Shown here in pieces: positions 24,483 to 33,143 of a DNA stretch of 64,000 bases. The translations under genes were made by a program, and so were the position numbers. Every line of letters starts with the position of its first letter. The stretch's first letter is position 1. The notes under the pieces are model-generated. The model was not told the origin of the DNA, made no database searches, and saw only the letters and a list, made by a program, of their open reading frames with translations. Where the stretch lies: contig LNEY01000017.1 in NCBI GenBank assembly GCA_001464195.1, positions 41,710 through 105,709 on the forward strand, written 5' to 3'. The stretch is from Burkholderiales bacterium Ga0077547. GTDB lineage: Bacteria; Pseudomonadota; Gammaproteobacteria; Burkholderiales; Burkholderiaceae_C.

Positions 24483-25841
24483 TCAGTCCGCCGCGAGAAA
24501 GTGCCCGACCGACGGCGCATCTGCGAGTGACCACGCCCTGGCGATGACCTGCCGCATCTCGGCCTCGCTCGCACCGCCGCGATAAGCGCCGAGGGCCAGG
24601 GCCTTGGCTTCGAGCTCGGGCCGCGTGAGGGTGTTGCCCGGGTCGCCCTTGGGTTCGAGCACGGTGGCCTCGCAAATCCGGCCATCTGTGGTCTCGACAC
24701 GCACCTTGCCGAGCCAGCGCGCGGGGTAGGCGGCATCGACCTCGGCGTCGAGCTGCATCCTGACCTGGTCGTGCACGGTGCGCACGGGCGCGTCCCGCCA
24801 ATGCAAGTCGAACTCGGCGAGGCCCGCACGGCCGTGCACCGCGATCAGGCCGAGCACCGTGCCCATCGAGAACTTGGCCTGGTGCACCGTCTGCGGGTCG
24901 ACCACCGGACCCAGCACATCGATCGCCGCCTGATGAACCAGTGCGGTCACTGACCGTATGTCGCCAGCGGTCAAATGATGCTCGTGCAGGATGCGTTGCA
25001 AGGCGTCTGCCGCAGGGTGCGTGTGTCGGCACGACGCGTGAAACTTGAACGAGGTCTCGGCCAGCGTCCAGCGTGTGCCCAGCCCGTCGGCGAGACGGCT
25101 CGCGTCGGCGTCACGAGAGGTGCCCGCGGCCAGGCCTTGCGGGCCGTCGAGGATGTGCCGCGCGCCGGTGAAGCCATCGCGTGCGAGGTAGGCAGCCGTC
25201 AGCCCGGCCGCGGCCGCGTGGGCGGTGTGCAGTTGCTTCGAGTCGGCCGCGTCGCGCAGGAACTCCCACAGCCCCGCCGACTGCGTGCCGGCCGAGCCGA
25301 ACGCGTGCCCCATCTGTTCGGGCGTGAGCTTCAGCAGGTGGCCGACCGCCGCAGCCGCAGCGAACGTCCCTGCCGTGCCAGTGGTGTGGAAGATCCGGTA
25401 GTGCGTGCGCCCGAGGAACTCGCCGACGCGGATGCCGACCTCGTAGCCCGCGACGCTGGCCGCGAGCAGCTCGCGCCCGCTCGCACCGATCGCTTGCGCG
25501 ACGGCGAGCGCCGCCGGGAAGACCACGGTCGCCGGGTGAAAGACCGAGCCGTTGTGCACATCGTCCTGCTCGGCCACGTGCGATGCGGCGGCGTTCACCA
25601 TCGCTGCCACCAGCGGGCTGCTGCCGCGGCGGTGGATCAGGATCTCGCTGGGCCCGTCTGCCGGCCCCATCGACTCGGCGAAACGCGCGAGGGTCTCGAC
25701 CGGCCGCGCCTCCTTGCCCGCCAGCGCCGAGGCAAACCAGTCGAGAAACAAATCTTCGGCGCGGCGCACCACCGCGGGGGGGATGGCCTCGAAGGTCAGC
25801 GTGGCCGCGAAGTGCGCCAGGGCGCGGGCGGAATCGGTCAT
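24483..25841 (-). CDS. MmgE/PrpD family dehydratase
   Basis: A 452-residue protein of the 2-methylcitrate dehydratase/cis-aconitate decarboxylase (MmgE/PrpD) superfamily. It starts LAHFAATLTFEAIPPAVVRR and continues with AAASHVAEQDDVHNGSVFHP, AGTQSAGLWEFLRDAADSKQ and ETSFKFHASCRHTHPAADAL, all family-typical. Members dehydrate or decarboxylate tricarboxylic or hydroxy dicarboxylic acids, and some isomerise. It is the last gene of a four-gene operon with CoA-transferase, acyl-CoA dehydrogenase and hydratase, so it probably handles the same branched or unsaturated dicarboxylic acid. ATG 25841 is 17 bp from the CoA-transferase stop. Confidence 0.85.
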   Translation of the reverse strand: MTDSARALAHFAATLTFEAIPPAVVRRAEDLFLDWFASALAGKEARPVETLARFAESMGPADGPSEILIHRRGSSPLVAAMVNAAASHVAEQDDVHNGSVFHPATVVFPAALAVAQAIGASGRELLAASVAGYEVGIRVGEFLGRTHYRIFHTTGTAGTFAAAAAVGHLLKLTPEQMGHAFGSAGTQSAGLWEFLRDAADSKQLHTAHAAAAGLTAAYLARDGFTGARHILDGPQGLAAGTSRDADASRLADGLGTRWTLAETSFKFHASCRHTHPAADALQRILHEHHLTAGDIRSVTALVHQAAIDVLGPVVDPQTVHQAKFSMGTVLGLIAVHGRAGLAEFDLHWRDAPVRTVHDQVRMQLDAEVDAAYPARWLGKVRVETTDGRICEATVLEPKGDPGNTLTRPELEAKALALGAYRGGASEAEMRQVIARAWSLADAPSVGHFLAAD

Positions 25842-25858
25842 CGTGGGTTCTTTCGCAG

Positions 25859-27049
25859 TCAGATGGCGGCTTGCGCCTGCAGGCGCTCGATCTCGGCCGG
25901 CGTGAAACCCAGCTCCGTCAGCAACGACTGGGTGTGCTGCCCCAGTGCCGGCACGGCGTCCATGCGGGCGTCGAAGCTCGCGGGCATGCCCGGTGGCAGC
26001 AACGCCGGTACCGGCCCGTGGGGTGTGGGCACCTCGACCCAGCGTTCGCGCGCCTTCAGCTGCGGATGCGCCCACACGTCGTGCATGGTGTTGACGTGGG
26101 CGTTGGCGATCTGTGCGCCTTCGAGCCGCCTGATGACCTCGTCGAGGGTCAGCCGGGCGAAGTGCTCGGTGATGAGGCGTTGCAATTCCGGCTTCGCGGC
26201 GACGCGGCGCGCATTCGACTGGTAGCGCTCGTCGCTGGCCAGCGCCGGTTCACGCAGCACCTGGGTGCAGAACGCCTGCCACTCGCGCTCGTTCTGCACA
26301 CCCAGCATCACGGTGCGGCCGTCGCCCGCGACAAACGGGCCGTAGGGGTAGATCGTGGCGTGCGATGCGCCCGCGCGCGGCGGTGGTGGCGCGCCGTCGA
26401 AGGCGTAGTACAGCGGGTAGCTCATCCACTCGGTCATGCTTTCGAGCATCGACACGTCGATGCGACAGCCGCGCGCCGTCTTGCCGCGCTGGATCAGCGC
26501 TGCCAGGATGTTCGAGTAGGCGTACATGCCCGCGGCGATGTCGGCGATGGAGCAGCCGGCCTTCGACGGTTCGTCGGGCGTGCCGGTGATCGACAGGAAC
26601 CCCGCCTCGCTCTGGATCAGCAGGTCATAAGCCTTCTTGTCGCGGTAGGGCCCCGGTTGCGCCGGGTCGTCGCCGTAGCCCGAGATGTCGCAGACGATCA
26701 GGCCGGGATGCTGTTCGCACAGCGCCTCGTATGACAGCCCGAGGCGTGCCGCAGCACCGGGCGCGAGGTTCTGCACCAGCACGTCGGCCGACTTCAGCAG
26801 CCGCGCCAGCACCTCGCTGGCTTGTGGATGCTTCAGGTCCAGCGTCAGGCTTTCCTTGGAGCGATTGGTCCACACGAAGTGCGAGGACTGGCCCTGCACC
26901 CGCGTGTCGTAAGCGCGCGCGAAATCGCCGACGCCGGGGCGCTCGACCTTGATGACGCGGGCGCCGAGATCGGCCAGTTGCCGGGTGCAGAAGGGCGCGG
27001 CAATCGCGTGTTCGAGCGTGACGACGGTGATGCCTTCGAGCGGGCGCAT
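25859..27049 (-). CDS. CaiB/BaiF family (family III) CoA-transferase
   Basis: A 396-residue family III CoA-transferase starting MRPLEGITVVTLEHAIAAPF. Landmarks: LGARVIKVERPGVGDFARAY, FVWTNRSKESLTLDLKHPQA, and the region around the catalytic Asp, SKAGCSIADIAAGMYAYSNI. It moves CoA between carboxylic acids. Subfamily resemblance to succinyl-CoA:mesaconate/itaconate-type CoA-transferases is suggested by the neighbours rather than by a diagnostic residue. It lies 11 bp downstream of the acyl-CoA dehydrogenase gene. Confidence 0.88.
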   Translation of the reverse strand: MRPLEGITVVTLEHAIAAPFCTRQLADLGARVIKVERPGVGDFARAYDTRVQGQSSHFVWTNRSKESLTLDLKHPQASEVLARLLKSADVLVQNLAPGAAARLGLSYEALCEQHPGLIVCDISGYGDDPAQPGPYRDKKAYDLLIQSEAGFLSITGTPDEPSKAGCSIADIAAGMYAYSNILAALIQRGKTARGCRIDVSMLESMTEWMSYPLYYAFDGAPPPPRAGASHATIYPYGPFVAGDGRTVMLGVQNEREWQAFCTQVLREPALASDERYQSNARRVAAKPELQRLITEHFARLTLDEVIRRLEGAQIANAHVNTMHDVWAHPQLKARERWVEVPTPHGPVPALLPPGMPASFDARMDAVPALGQHTQSLLTELGFTPAEIERLQAQAAI

Positions 27050-27060
27050 CGAATGGGTCC

Positions 27061-28224
27061 TCAGAAAGAGCGCGGCAGGCCGAGCACGTGTTCGGCGATG
27101 TACGACAGGATCAGGTTGGTCGAGATCGGCGCCACCTGGTACAGCCGCGTTTCGCGGAACTTGCGTTCGACGTCGTATTCGTGGGCGAAGCCGAAGCCGC
27201 CGTGGAACTGGATGCAGGCGTTGGCCGCTTCCCAGCTGGCCTTGGCCGCCAGGTACTTGGCCATGTTGGCCTGTGCGCCGCAGGGCTGGTGGGCGTCGAA
27301 CAACCGGCAGGCTTCCCAGCGCATCAGGTTGGCGGCCTCGACCTCGATGTAGCTCTCGGCAATCGGAAACTGCACGCCCTGGTTCTGACCGATGGGCCGG
27401 CCGAACACGACGCGCTCGCTGGCGTACTTCGCGACACGGTCGATGAACCAGTACCCGTCGCCAATGCATTCGGCCGCGATCAGCGTGCGCTCGGCATTCA
27501 AGCCATCGAGGATGTACTTGAAGCCTTGGCCCTCTGCGCCGATCAGGTTCTCGGCGGGGATCTCGAGGTTCTCGAAGAACAGCTCGTTGGTCTCGTGGTT
27601 GACCATGTTGGGGATCGGGCGCACCGTCATGCCGCTTTGCTCGGCGGCGCGCAGATCGACCATGAAGATCGACATGCCCTCCGACTTCTTCTTCACCTCG
27701 GCCAGCGGCGTGGTGCGCGCCAGCAGGATCATCCAGTCGGAATGCTGAACGCGCGAGATCCACACTTTCTGGCCGTTGATCACATAGCGATCGCCGCGCC
27801 GCACCGCCGTGGTCTTGATCTGGGTGGTGTCGGTGCCGGTGGAAGGTTCGGTCACGCCCATCGACTGCAGGCGCCACTCGCCGCTGGCGATCTTCGGCAG
27901 GTAGTGCTGCTTCTGGGCGTCGCTGCCGTGCCGCAGCAGCGTGCCCATGTTGTACATCTGGCCGTGGCAGGCGCCGGAGTTGCCACCGCTGCGGTTGATC
28001 TCCTCCATCACCACGCTCGCCTCCGACAGGCCCAGGCCCGAGCCGCCGTATTCCGTTGGAATCATCGCGGCCAGCCACCCGGCTTGGGTCAGCGCATCGA
28101 CGAAGGCCGTGGGATAGCCGCGCTCTCGATCGATCTGGCGGTGGTACTCGTCGGGGAATTCGGCGCACAGCGCGCGCACCGCATCTCGTATGTCCTGGTA
28201 GGCGTCGGGCGGGGTTGGCAGCAT
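27061..28224 (-). CDS. Acyl-CoA dehydrogenase
   Basis: A 387-residue FAD enzyme of the acyl-CoA dehydrogenase family. Visible segments: GWLAAMIPTEYGGSGLGLSE, SMGVTEPSTGTDTTQIKTTA (FAD/substrate loop), VINGQKVWISRVQHSDWMIL, GLNAERTLIAAECIGDGYWF, and the C-terminal ACIQFHGGFGFAHEYDVERK. It oxidises an acyl-CoA to the enoyl-CoA and passes electrons to ETF. Chain specificity is not readable. Located between the hydratase and CoA-transferase genes on the same strand, consistent with a beta-oxidation-like sequence on a CoA ester. Confidence 0.92.
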   Translation of the reverse strand: MLPTPPDAYQDIRDAVRALCAEFPDEYHRQIDRERGYPTAFVDALTQAGWLAAMIPTEYGGSGLGLSEASVVMEEINRSGGNSGACHGQMYNMGTLLRHGSDAQKQHYLPKIASGEWRLQSMGVTEPSTGTDTTQIKTTAVRRGDRYVINGQKVWISRVQHSDWMILLARTTPLAEVKKKSEGMSIFMVDLRAAEQSGMTVRPIPNMVNHETNELFFENLEIPAENLIGAEGQGFKYILDGLNAERTLIAAECIGDGYWFIDRVAKYASERVVFGRPIGQNQGVQFPIAESYIEVEAANLMRWEACRLFDAHQPCGAQANMAKYLAAKASWEAANACIQFHGGFGFAHEYDVERKFRETRLYQVAPISTNLILSYIAEHVLGLPRSF

Positions 28225-28254
28225 CGGGGCCTTGGGGGTGTCGAGCAGGTGGGT

Positions 28255-29223
28255 TCAGGCGAGCACGGCGCGCGCGGTCATCGCCAGGTGGCCCCGCGGG
28301 TTGCGCGCCCACAGCGCCACGCTGCCATCGGCTTCGCGCTTGCCGCACAGGGTGAAGGGGTGGAGGTCGAACAGCGGGCTGGCGGCGGTGAACTCGAACT
28401 GTGCGACTTTGGTGTCTGGCAGCTCGCGCCGCAGCAGGTCGAGCAGCAAGGTGGCGATCAGCGGACCGTGAACCACCAGGCCGGGGTAGCCCTCGACCTG
28501 GGTCGCGTGATCGCGGTCGTAGTGAATGCGGTGGGCGTTGAAGGTCAGCGCCGAATAGCGGAACAGCAGCACCGGGTCGGGCGTGACGGTGCGGCTGAAG
28601 TGCTCGTCAGTGCGGGCCAGCGCCGGCGTGGGCGGCGTCGCCCCCGGCTGGGCCGGTGCACGGTAGACGATGTCGTGCTCTTCGCGCACGCACAGGCCCC
28701 GCGCGGTCGAGATCTCGTGTGCCACCGTCACGAACACGAGCGGGCCGCTGCGGCCTGCTTTCTCGGCGATGTGGGTGATCGTTGAACGGCGCGTTGCGGT
28801 GTCGCCGATGCGCAGGGGTTGCTCGAAGCACAGCCGCCCGCCAGCCCACATGCGCCGTGGCAGCTGAATGGGCGGCAGAAAGCCACCGAGCAGCGGATGC
28901 CCATCGACGCCGAGATCGCGCTGCAGCGCCTGCGGCAGGAAGTACAGCCAGTGCGAAAGCGGAGGCAGCGCGCTGCCCGGCACGGGGGCCGGGTCGTCGG
29001 CGCGGTCGAGCGTGGCGAGCAGGCCGGCCAGCGGCGCGGCGGTGACCAGGTCATCGCGCTGCACAGTGCGGCCGATCCACGAGCGCAGATCGCTGGCGCT
29101 GTCGATGGGGGCGTCGGGGGGTGTGTCGGTGTGAGCGTGGTCGGCAGGTGCAGTCACGGCGAAGGCAGGTGTCAAGACAGGCGCCGAGCTTGCCCTGTCT
29201 GCGCCGTGGTGGCAATTCGTCAT
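28255..29223 (-). CDS. MaoC/FAS1-like enoyl-CoA hydratase (mesaconyl-C4-CoA hydratase-like)
   Basis: A 322-residue double hot-dog protein. The N-terminal half resembles the FAS1-like dehydratase domain (SHWLYFLPQALQRDLGVDGH; MWAGGRLCFEQPLRIGDTAT). The C-terminal half carries the hydratase 2 motif RIHYDRDHATQVEGYPGLVV followed by HGPL, with the catalytic Asp/His pair. This architecture is that of mesaconyl-C(4)-CoA hydratases and related itaconate/citramalate enzymes. ATG 29223 starts after a 106 bp gap to the divergent LysR regulator; it is the first gene of the operon. Hydration of a methyl-branched unsaturated dicarboxyl-CoA is likely but inferred. Confidence 0.85.
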   Translation of the reverse strand: MTNCHHGADRASSAPVLTPAFAVTAPADHAHTDTPPDAPIDSASDLRSWIGRTVQRDDLVTAAPLAGLLATLDRADDPAPVPGSALPPLSHWLYFLPQALQRDLGVDGHPLLGGFLPPIQLPRRMWAGGRLCFEQPLRIGDTATRRSTITHIAEKAGRSGPLVFVTVAHEISTARGLCVREEHDIVYRAPAQPGATPPTPALARTDEHFSRTVTPDPVLLFRYSALTFNAHRIHYDRDHATQVEGYPGLVVHGPLIATLLLDLLRRELPDTKVAQFEFTAASPLFDLHPFTLCGKREADGSVALWARNPRGHLAMTARAVLA

Positions 29224-29329
29224 TTGCAAAGGCGGCGTTCGGTGCTGACGAACAGGCCTGGTGACGCGGCCGGCCTGCGGGCCACGGTGCAGGGTAAGGT
29301 TGCACCTTCTCAACGACCTGCGGCACGCC

Positions 29330-30256
29330 ATGGGTATGGCCATGCATTTCGATCTGGTGGACCTGCGGCTGATGGTGCGTGTGGCCGAGGCCAACAGCCT
29401 CACCCGCGGCGCCGAGGCGGTGCATCTGTCGGTGCCCACGGCCAGCACCCGCATCAAGAACATCGAGGACAGCCTGGGCGTGAAGCTGCTCTACCGCACC
29501 AGCCAGGGCGTCACGTTGACACCGCCGGGGCAGGCCTTCGTGCACCACGCCAGGTTGGTGCTGGGGCAGCTGGAGCACCTGAGTGGCGACCTGCAGGAGT
29601 ACGCCAAGGGCATCAAGGGCCACCTGCGCGTGTTCGCCAACACGACGGCGTTGGGCGAGTTCCTGCCGCCGGTGTTGCGCGCCTATCTGCTGACCCACCC
29701 CGACGTGAACATCGATCTGCGTGAACGCCTGAGCCACGACATCGTGCGTGCGGTGTCCGACGGGCAGACCGACATCGGCATCGTTGCGGGCACAGTGCGC
29801 ACCGAGAACCTCGAGGTCATCCCCTACCGGCGCGATCGGCTGGTGCTGGTGGTGCCACGCGAGCACCCGCTGGCGTCACGGCCTACGGTCGCGTTCGCCG
29901 ACACGCTGGAGCTCGAACACATCGGCCTGCATGAAGCGAGCGCGATCCACGCCTTCTTGCGCCAGATCTGCAGCGGCCTGCGCCGAACTATCCGCTTGCG
30001 CATCCAGGTCGGCAGTTTCGAAGCCGCCTGCCGGATGATCGAGGCCAAGGTGGGCGTGGGCGTGCTGCCCGAATCGGCCGCGCGGCGACACGCGCAGACG
30101 CTGGCGATCCAGATCGTCCCGCTGTCCGACGAGTGGTCCCTGCGCGCGATGCAGATCTGCGTGCGCAGCCTGGAATCATTGCCACCGTTTGCGCGCGACC
30201 TCGTGGCGCTGCTGGTGGAGGATGCGCGCGCGGCGAGCGAGGCTGACAGCGATTGA
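29330..30256 (+). CDS. LysR-type transcriptional regulator
   Basis: A 308-residue LTTR. The N-terminal winged HTH is FDLVDLRLMVRVAEANSLTR...HLSVPTASTRIKNIEDSLGV...RTSQGVTLTPPGQAF. The C-terminal ligand-binding domain (GHLRVFANTTALGEFLPPVL; DIGIVAGTVRTENLEVIPYR) is of periplasmic-binding fold. It is divergent from the CoA-ester operon starting at 29223, the classic arrangement for an LTTR regulating its neighbour, so a pathway intermediate is the probable inducer. Three nearby ATGs (29330, 29336, 29342) are possible starts. Confidence 0.92.
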   Translation: MGMAMHFDLVDLRLMVRVAEANSLTRGAEAVHLSVPTASTRIKNIEDSLGVKLLYRTSQGVTLTPPGQAFVHHARLVLGQLEHLSGDLQEYAKGIKGHLRVFANTTALGEFLPPVLRAYLLTHPDVNIDLRERLSHDIVRAVSDGQTDIGIVAGTVRTENLEVIPYRRDRLVLVVPREHPLASRPTVAFADTLELEHIGLHEASAIHAFLRQICSGLRRTIRLRIQVGSFEAACRMIEAKVGVGVLPESAARRHAQTLAIQIVPLSDEWSLRAMQICVRSLESLPPFARDLVALLVEDARAASEADSD

Positions 30257-30320
30257 GCGCCGCGATCGGGAGGCTCATCCAAAATCGCCTCTCATTCATG
30301 GCCAGTGAGACGACCGCACC

Positions 30321-31772
30321 GTGTTCGAGCAAACCTTCAAGAACATCGACGACATCCTGCACAAGGACGCAGGCTGCACCAGCGAGCTGGACTACACCGA
30401 GCAGTCGTCGTGGCTGCTGTTCCTGAAGTACCTCGACGCACTTGAGAACGACAAGGCCATGGAGGCCGCACTCGAAGGCAAGCCCTACCACCGCATCATC
30501 GACGCGGCCTACCGCTGGGAAGCTTGGGCCGCGCCCAAGACGGCCGACGGTTCTTTCGACCACCACACCGCGCTGACCGGCGACGACCTGCGCGACTTCG
30601 TCAATACCAAGCTGTTCCCCTACCTGGCCGGCTTCAAGCAACGCGCCAGCGGCCCCAACACCATCGAATACAAGATCGGCGAGGTGTTCGGCGAGATCAC
30701 CAACAAGATCCAGAGCGGCTACAACCTGCGCGACGTGATCGAGCGGGTGGACGAATTGCGCTTCGGCTCGCAGACCGAAAAGCACGAGCTCAGCCACCTG
30801 TACGAAGCCAAGATCAAGAACATGGGCAACGCCGGGCGCAACGGCGGCGAGTACTACACGCCGCGCCCGTTGATCCGCGCCATGATCAAGGTGCTGGACC
30901 CGCAGATCGGCGAACGCATTTACGACGGGGCCTGCGGCTCGGCAGGCTTTTTGTGCGAAGCGTTCGACCACCTGCTGCCCCAGGCCACCAAGGCCGACGA
31001 CCTGAAGACGCTGCAGACGCGCACCTTCTACGGCAAGGAAAAGAAAAGCCTGGCCTACGTGATCGCGATCATGAACATGATCCTGCACGGCATCGAGGCG
31101 CCCAACGTCGTGCACACCAACACGCTGGGCGAAAACATCAATGACATCCAGGAGCGTGACCGCTTTGACGTCATCCTGGCCAACCCGCCCTTCGGCGGCA
31201 AGGAGCGCAAGGAGGTTCAGCAGAACTTCCCGATCAAGACCGGCGAAACAGCCTTTCTGTTTCTGCAGCATTTCATCAAGAGCCTGAAAGCCGGCGGCCG
31301 CGCGGCCATCGTCATCAAGAACACCTTCCTGAGCAACACCGACAACGCCAGCACCAGCCTGCGCAAGCTGCTGCTCGAAAGCTGCAACCTGCACACGGTG
31401 CTGGACTGTCCCGGCGGCACCTTCCAGGGTGCGGGTGTGAAGACGGTGGTGCTGTTCTTCGAGAAAGGCTCACCCACCCACGGGGTCTGGTACTACCAGC
31501 TGAACCCGGGCCGCAACCTGGGCAAGACCAACCCACTGAACGACGACGACCTGGCCGATTTCATCGCGCAGCAGAAAGCGTTTGCCGATTCGGCGCAGAG
31601 CTGGTCGGTGGACATGGACGACATCGACGCAGCGACTTTCGATCTGTCGGTCAAGAACCCGAACGGCGGCGACGAGGTGGCGATGCGCACGCCACAGGAA
31701 ATCCTTGACGAGATTGCGGCGCTGGATGCTGAAAGCGCCGAAGTGCTGGCGACGATCCGGGGGCTGGTGTGA
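30321..31772 (+). CDS. hsdM: Type I restriction-modification system DNA methyltransferase HsdM
   Basis: A 483-residue N6-adenine methyltransferase. The GTG start gives the family-typical N-terminus FEQTFKNIDDILHKDAGCTS. SAM-binding motif I is DGACGSAGFL at about residue 203, and catalytic motif IV is NPPF at residue 288 (VILANPPFGGKERKEV); both are intact. HsdM modifies the target with HsdS and is required in the restriction complex. It overlaps hsdS by GTGA. It opens a locus hsdM-hsdS-DUF433-BroN-hsdR located between a LysR gene and tRNA-Arg. Confidence 0.96.
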   Translation: MFEQTFKNIDDILHKDAGCTSELDYTEQSSWLLFLKYLDALENDKAMEAALEGKPYHRIIDAAYRWEAWAAPKTADGSFDHHTALTGDDLRDFVNTKLFPYLAGFKQRASGPNTIEYKIGEVFGEITNKIQSGYNLRDVIERVDELRFGSQTEKHELSHLYEAKIKNMGNAGRNGGEYYTPRPLIRAMIKVLDPQIGERIYDGACGSAGFLCEAFDHLLPQATKADDLKTLQTRTFYGKEKKSLAYVIAIMNMILHGIEAPNVVHTNTLGENINDIQERDRFDVILANPPFGGKERKEVQQNFPIKTGETAFLFLQHFIKSLKAGGRAAIVIKNTFLSNTDNASTSLRKLLLESCNLHTVLDCPGGTFQGAGVKTVVLFFEKGSPTHGVWYYQLNPGRNLGKTNPLNDDDLADFIAQQKAFADSAQSWSVDMDDIDAATFDLSVKNPNGGDEVAMRTPQEILDEIAALDAESAEVLATIRGLV

Positions 31773-32830
31773 AGGCAGGCTGGAAGTTGGCCCCGTTCGA
31801 GGTTGTCGTTCGGTCGCGCGGATCGGGCGCCACCGGCCTCCCGACGAGCGAGTGGCTGGACTCCGGGGCGTATCCAGTCGTTGGCCAGGGCGCGCAGGAC
31901 ATTGAAGGATGGACAGACCGACTTGACCTACTGCTTACTCCAACCTCAGCGGTTGTTTTGTATGGCGGCCACACACGCCGAGCAAAGCATGTCGAAGGTC
32001 CTTTTGTTGCTGGCCCGAATGTGAAGATTCTGGAGCCAGCGCAGGGCCTGGACAGCAGATTTCTCTTCTACTTTCTTACCTACTTGCCGATTGAAAGCAA
32101 GGGATACGCCGACCACTTCCCGCTTGTCCGAAAGTCATACGTTCCTGTCCCACCAGAGAATGAGCAGCGCCGCATCGTCGCCATTCTCGACGAAGCCTTC
32201 CAGGGCATCGCCACCACTAAGGCCAACGCCGAGAGGAACCTGCAGAACGCGCAGGCGGTATTCGAAAGTCATGTCGAACGAGTTTTTGCAAGGTCTCCCG
32301 ACGGCTGGCGATTGGCCGCGCTTGGCGAGTTATGTCAGGTAAAGACTGGCAAGAAGGACGTCAACCAGGGCAACCCAGGAGGGCAGTTCCCATTCTTCAC
32401 TTGTGCGGCGGAGCACACCTACAGTGATAGTTATTCCTTCGACGCTGAAGCCTTGCTCGTTGCAGGGAACGGCAATGTCGGCCAGGTCAGCTACTACTCG
32501 GGTAAGTTCGAGGCCTACCAGCGAACATATGTGCTCTTCGGCTTCAATGATGTGACAGCAAAGTATTTGTATCGAGTTCTTGATAAGCGGCTGAGCGCAA
32601 CGGTTTCAAAACAGAAGCTAGGCAACACAATGCCGTATATCAAGATCGGGATGCTTACTAACTTCATTGTTCCGGTGCCGTGCCTCGCAGAACAGCATCA
32701 AATCTCATCTGAGCTTGATTTATTGGCCCACGAAACCGATCGGCTCAAAGCCATTTATCTTGCAAAGGACGATGCGCTAATCGAGTTGAAGAAGTCCCTC
32801 CTTCATCAAGCCTTCACCGGCGCCCTCTGA
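31769..32830 (+). CDS. hsdS: Type I restriction-modification specificity subunit HsdS
   Basis: A 353-residue protein with two target-recognition domains. The first (~residues 1-125, GAYPVVGQGAQDIEGWTDRL) is followed by the conserved spacer PVPPENEQRRIVAILDEAFQ and a helix. The second (~180-310, KTGKKDVNQGNPGGQFPFFT) ends in a second conserved helix (HETDRLKAIYLAKDDALIEL). It dictates the bipartite DNA site. The first TRD looks short, so the protein is at the small end for HsdS (usually 380-450). Local base composition is visibly more AT-rich, especially 32400-32780, than hsdM and hsdR, which fits horizontal exchange of specificity genes. Confidence 0.93.
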   Translation: MKAGWKLAPFEVVVRSRGSGATGLPTSEWLDSGAYPVVGQGAQDIEGWTDRLDLLLTPTSAVVLYGGHTRRAKHVEGPFVAGPNVKILEPAQGLDSRFLFYFLTYLPIESKGYADHFPLVRKSYVPVPPENEQRRIVAILDEAFQGIATTKANAERNLQNAQAVFESHVERVFARSPDGWRLAALGELCQVKTGKKDVNQGNPGGQFPFFTCAAEHTYSDSYSFDAEALLVAGNGNVGQVSYYSGKFEAYQRTYVLFGFNDVTAKYLYRVLDKRLSATVSKQKLGNTMPYIKIGMLTNFIVPVPCLAEQHQISSELDLLAHETDRLKAIYLAKDDALIELKKSLLHQAFTGAL

Positions 32831-32874
32831 CCGCGCCATTGCCGCCGACCGGCCAGGTATGGGAGCATGCATCC

Positions 32875-33108
32875 GTGAAAACTCAGCATCCCGCCATCAC
32901 CGTCGACTCGGGAATCCGAGGTGGGAAGTCTTGCGTGCGTGATGTGCGCATCAGCGTGGGCGATGTACTGGGCTGGCTGGCCCAGGGTATGACGACCGAG
33001 CAGGTGCTGGCCGATTACCCGGAACTCACGGCAGATGACATCCGCGCCTGCCTGGCCTACGCGGCGGCCCGCGAAAATCACGAAGTGCGTCTGGTTGCTA
33101 CGGCGTGA
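32875..33108 (+). CDS. DUF433 antitoxin-like protein
   Basis: A 77-residue protein starting at GTG 32875 (GGGAG upstream). The sequence (HPAITVDSGIRGGKSCVRDV, RISVGDVLGWLAQGMTTEQV, LADYPELTADDIRACLAYAA) is a textbook DUF433 domain, a small winged-helix-like fold that is the presumed antitoxin paired with a DUF5615 PIN-like toxin. In intact pairs the toxin gene overlaps the antitoxin stop. Here only a 12-codon stub remains at that spot, so this is an orphan antitoxin. It sits inside the restriction locus between hsdS and the Bro-N gene. Confidence 0.85.
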   Translation: MKTQHPAITVDSGIRGGKSCVRDVRISVGDVLGWLAQGMTTEQVLADYPELTADDIRACLAYAAARENHEVRLVATA

Positions 33109-33143
33109 AGCGGCTGCTGGATCAGGAAAGGTCCGAAGCATGA
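33105..33143 (+). pseudogene. Remnant start of a DUF5615-type toxin gene
   Basis: Overlapping the DUF433 stop in GTGA fashion is GTG AAG CGG CTG CTG GAT CAG, encoding MKRLLDQERSEA then TGA. The first seven residues match the usual start (MKxLLDxN) of DUF5615 PIN-like toxins, which normally follow DUF433 genes, after which the reading frame ends. The stop overlaps the ATG of the Bro-N gene (ATGA). The rest of the toxin is missing, apparently replaced by the Bro-N gene. The match is short, so this is an inference supported by position. Confidence 0.55.

Noticed and set aside
30257..30320. Left attachment repeat matching the tRNA-Arg 3' end
   Set aside because: No match to the tRNA terminal sequence was visible.
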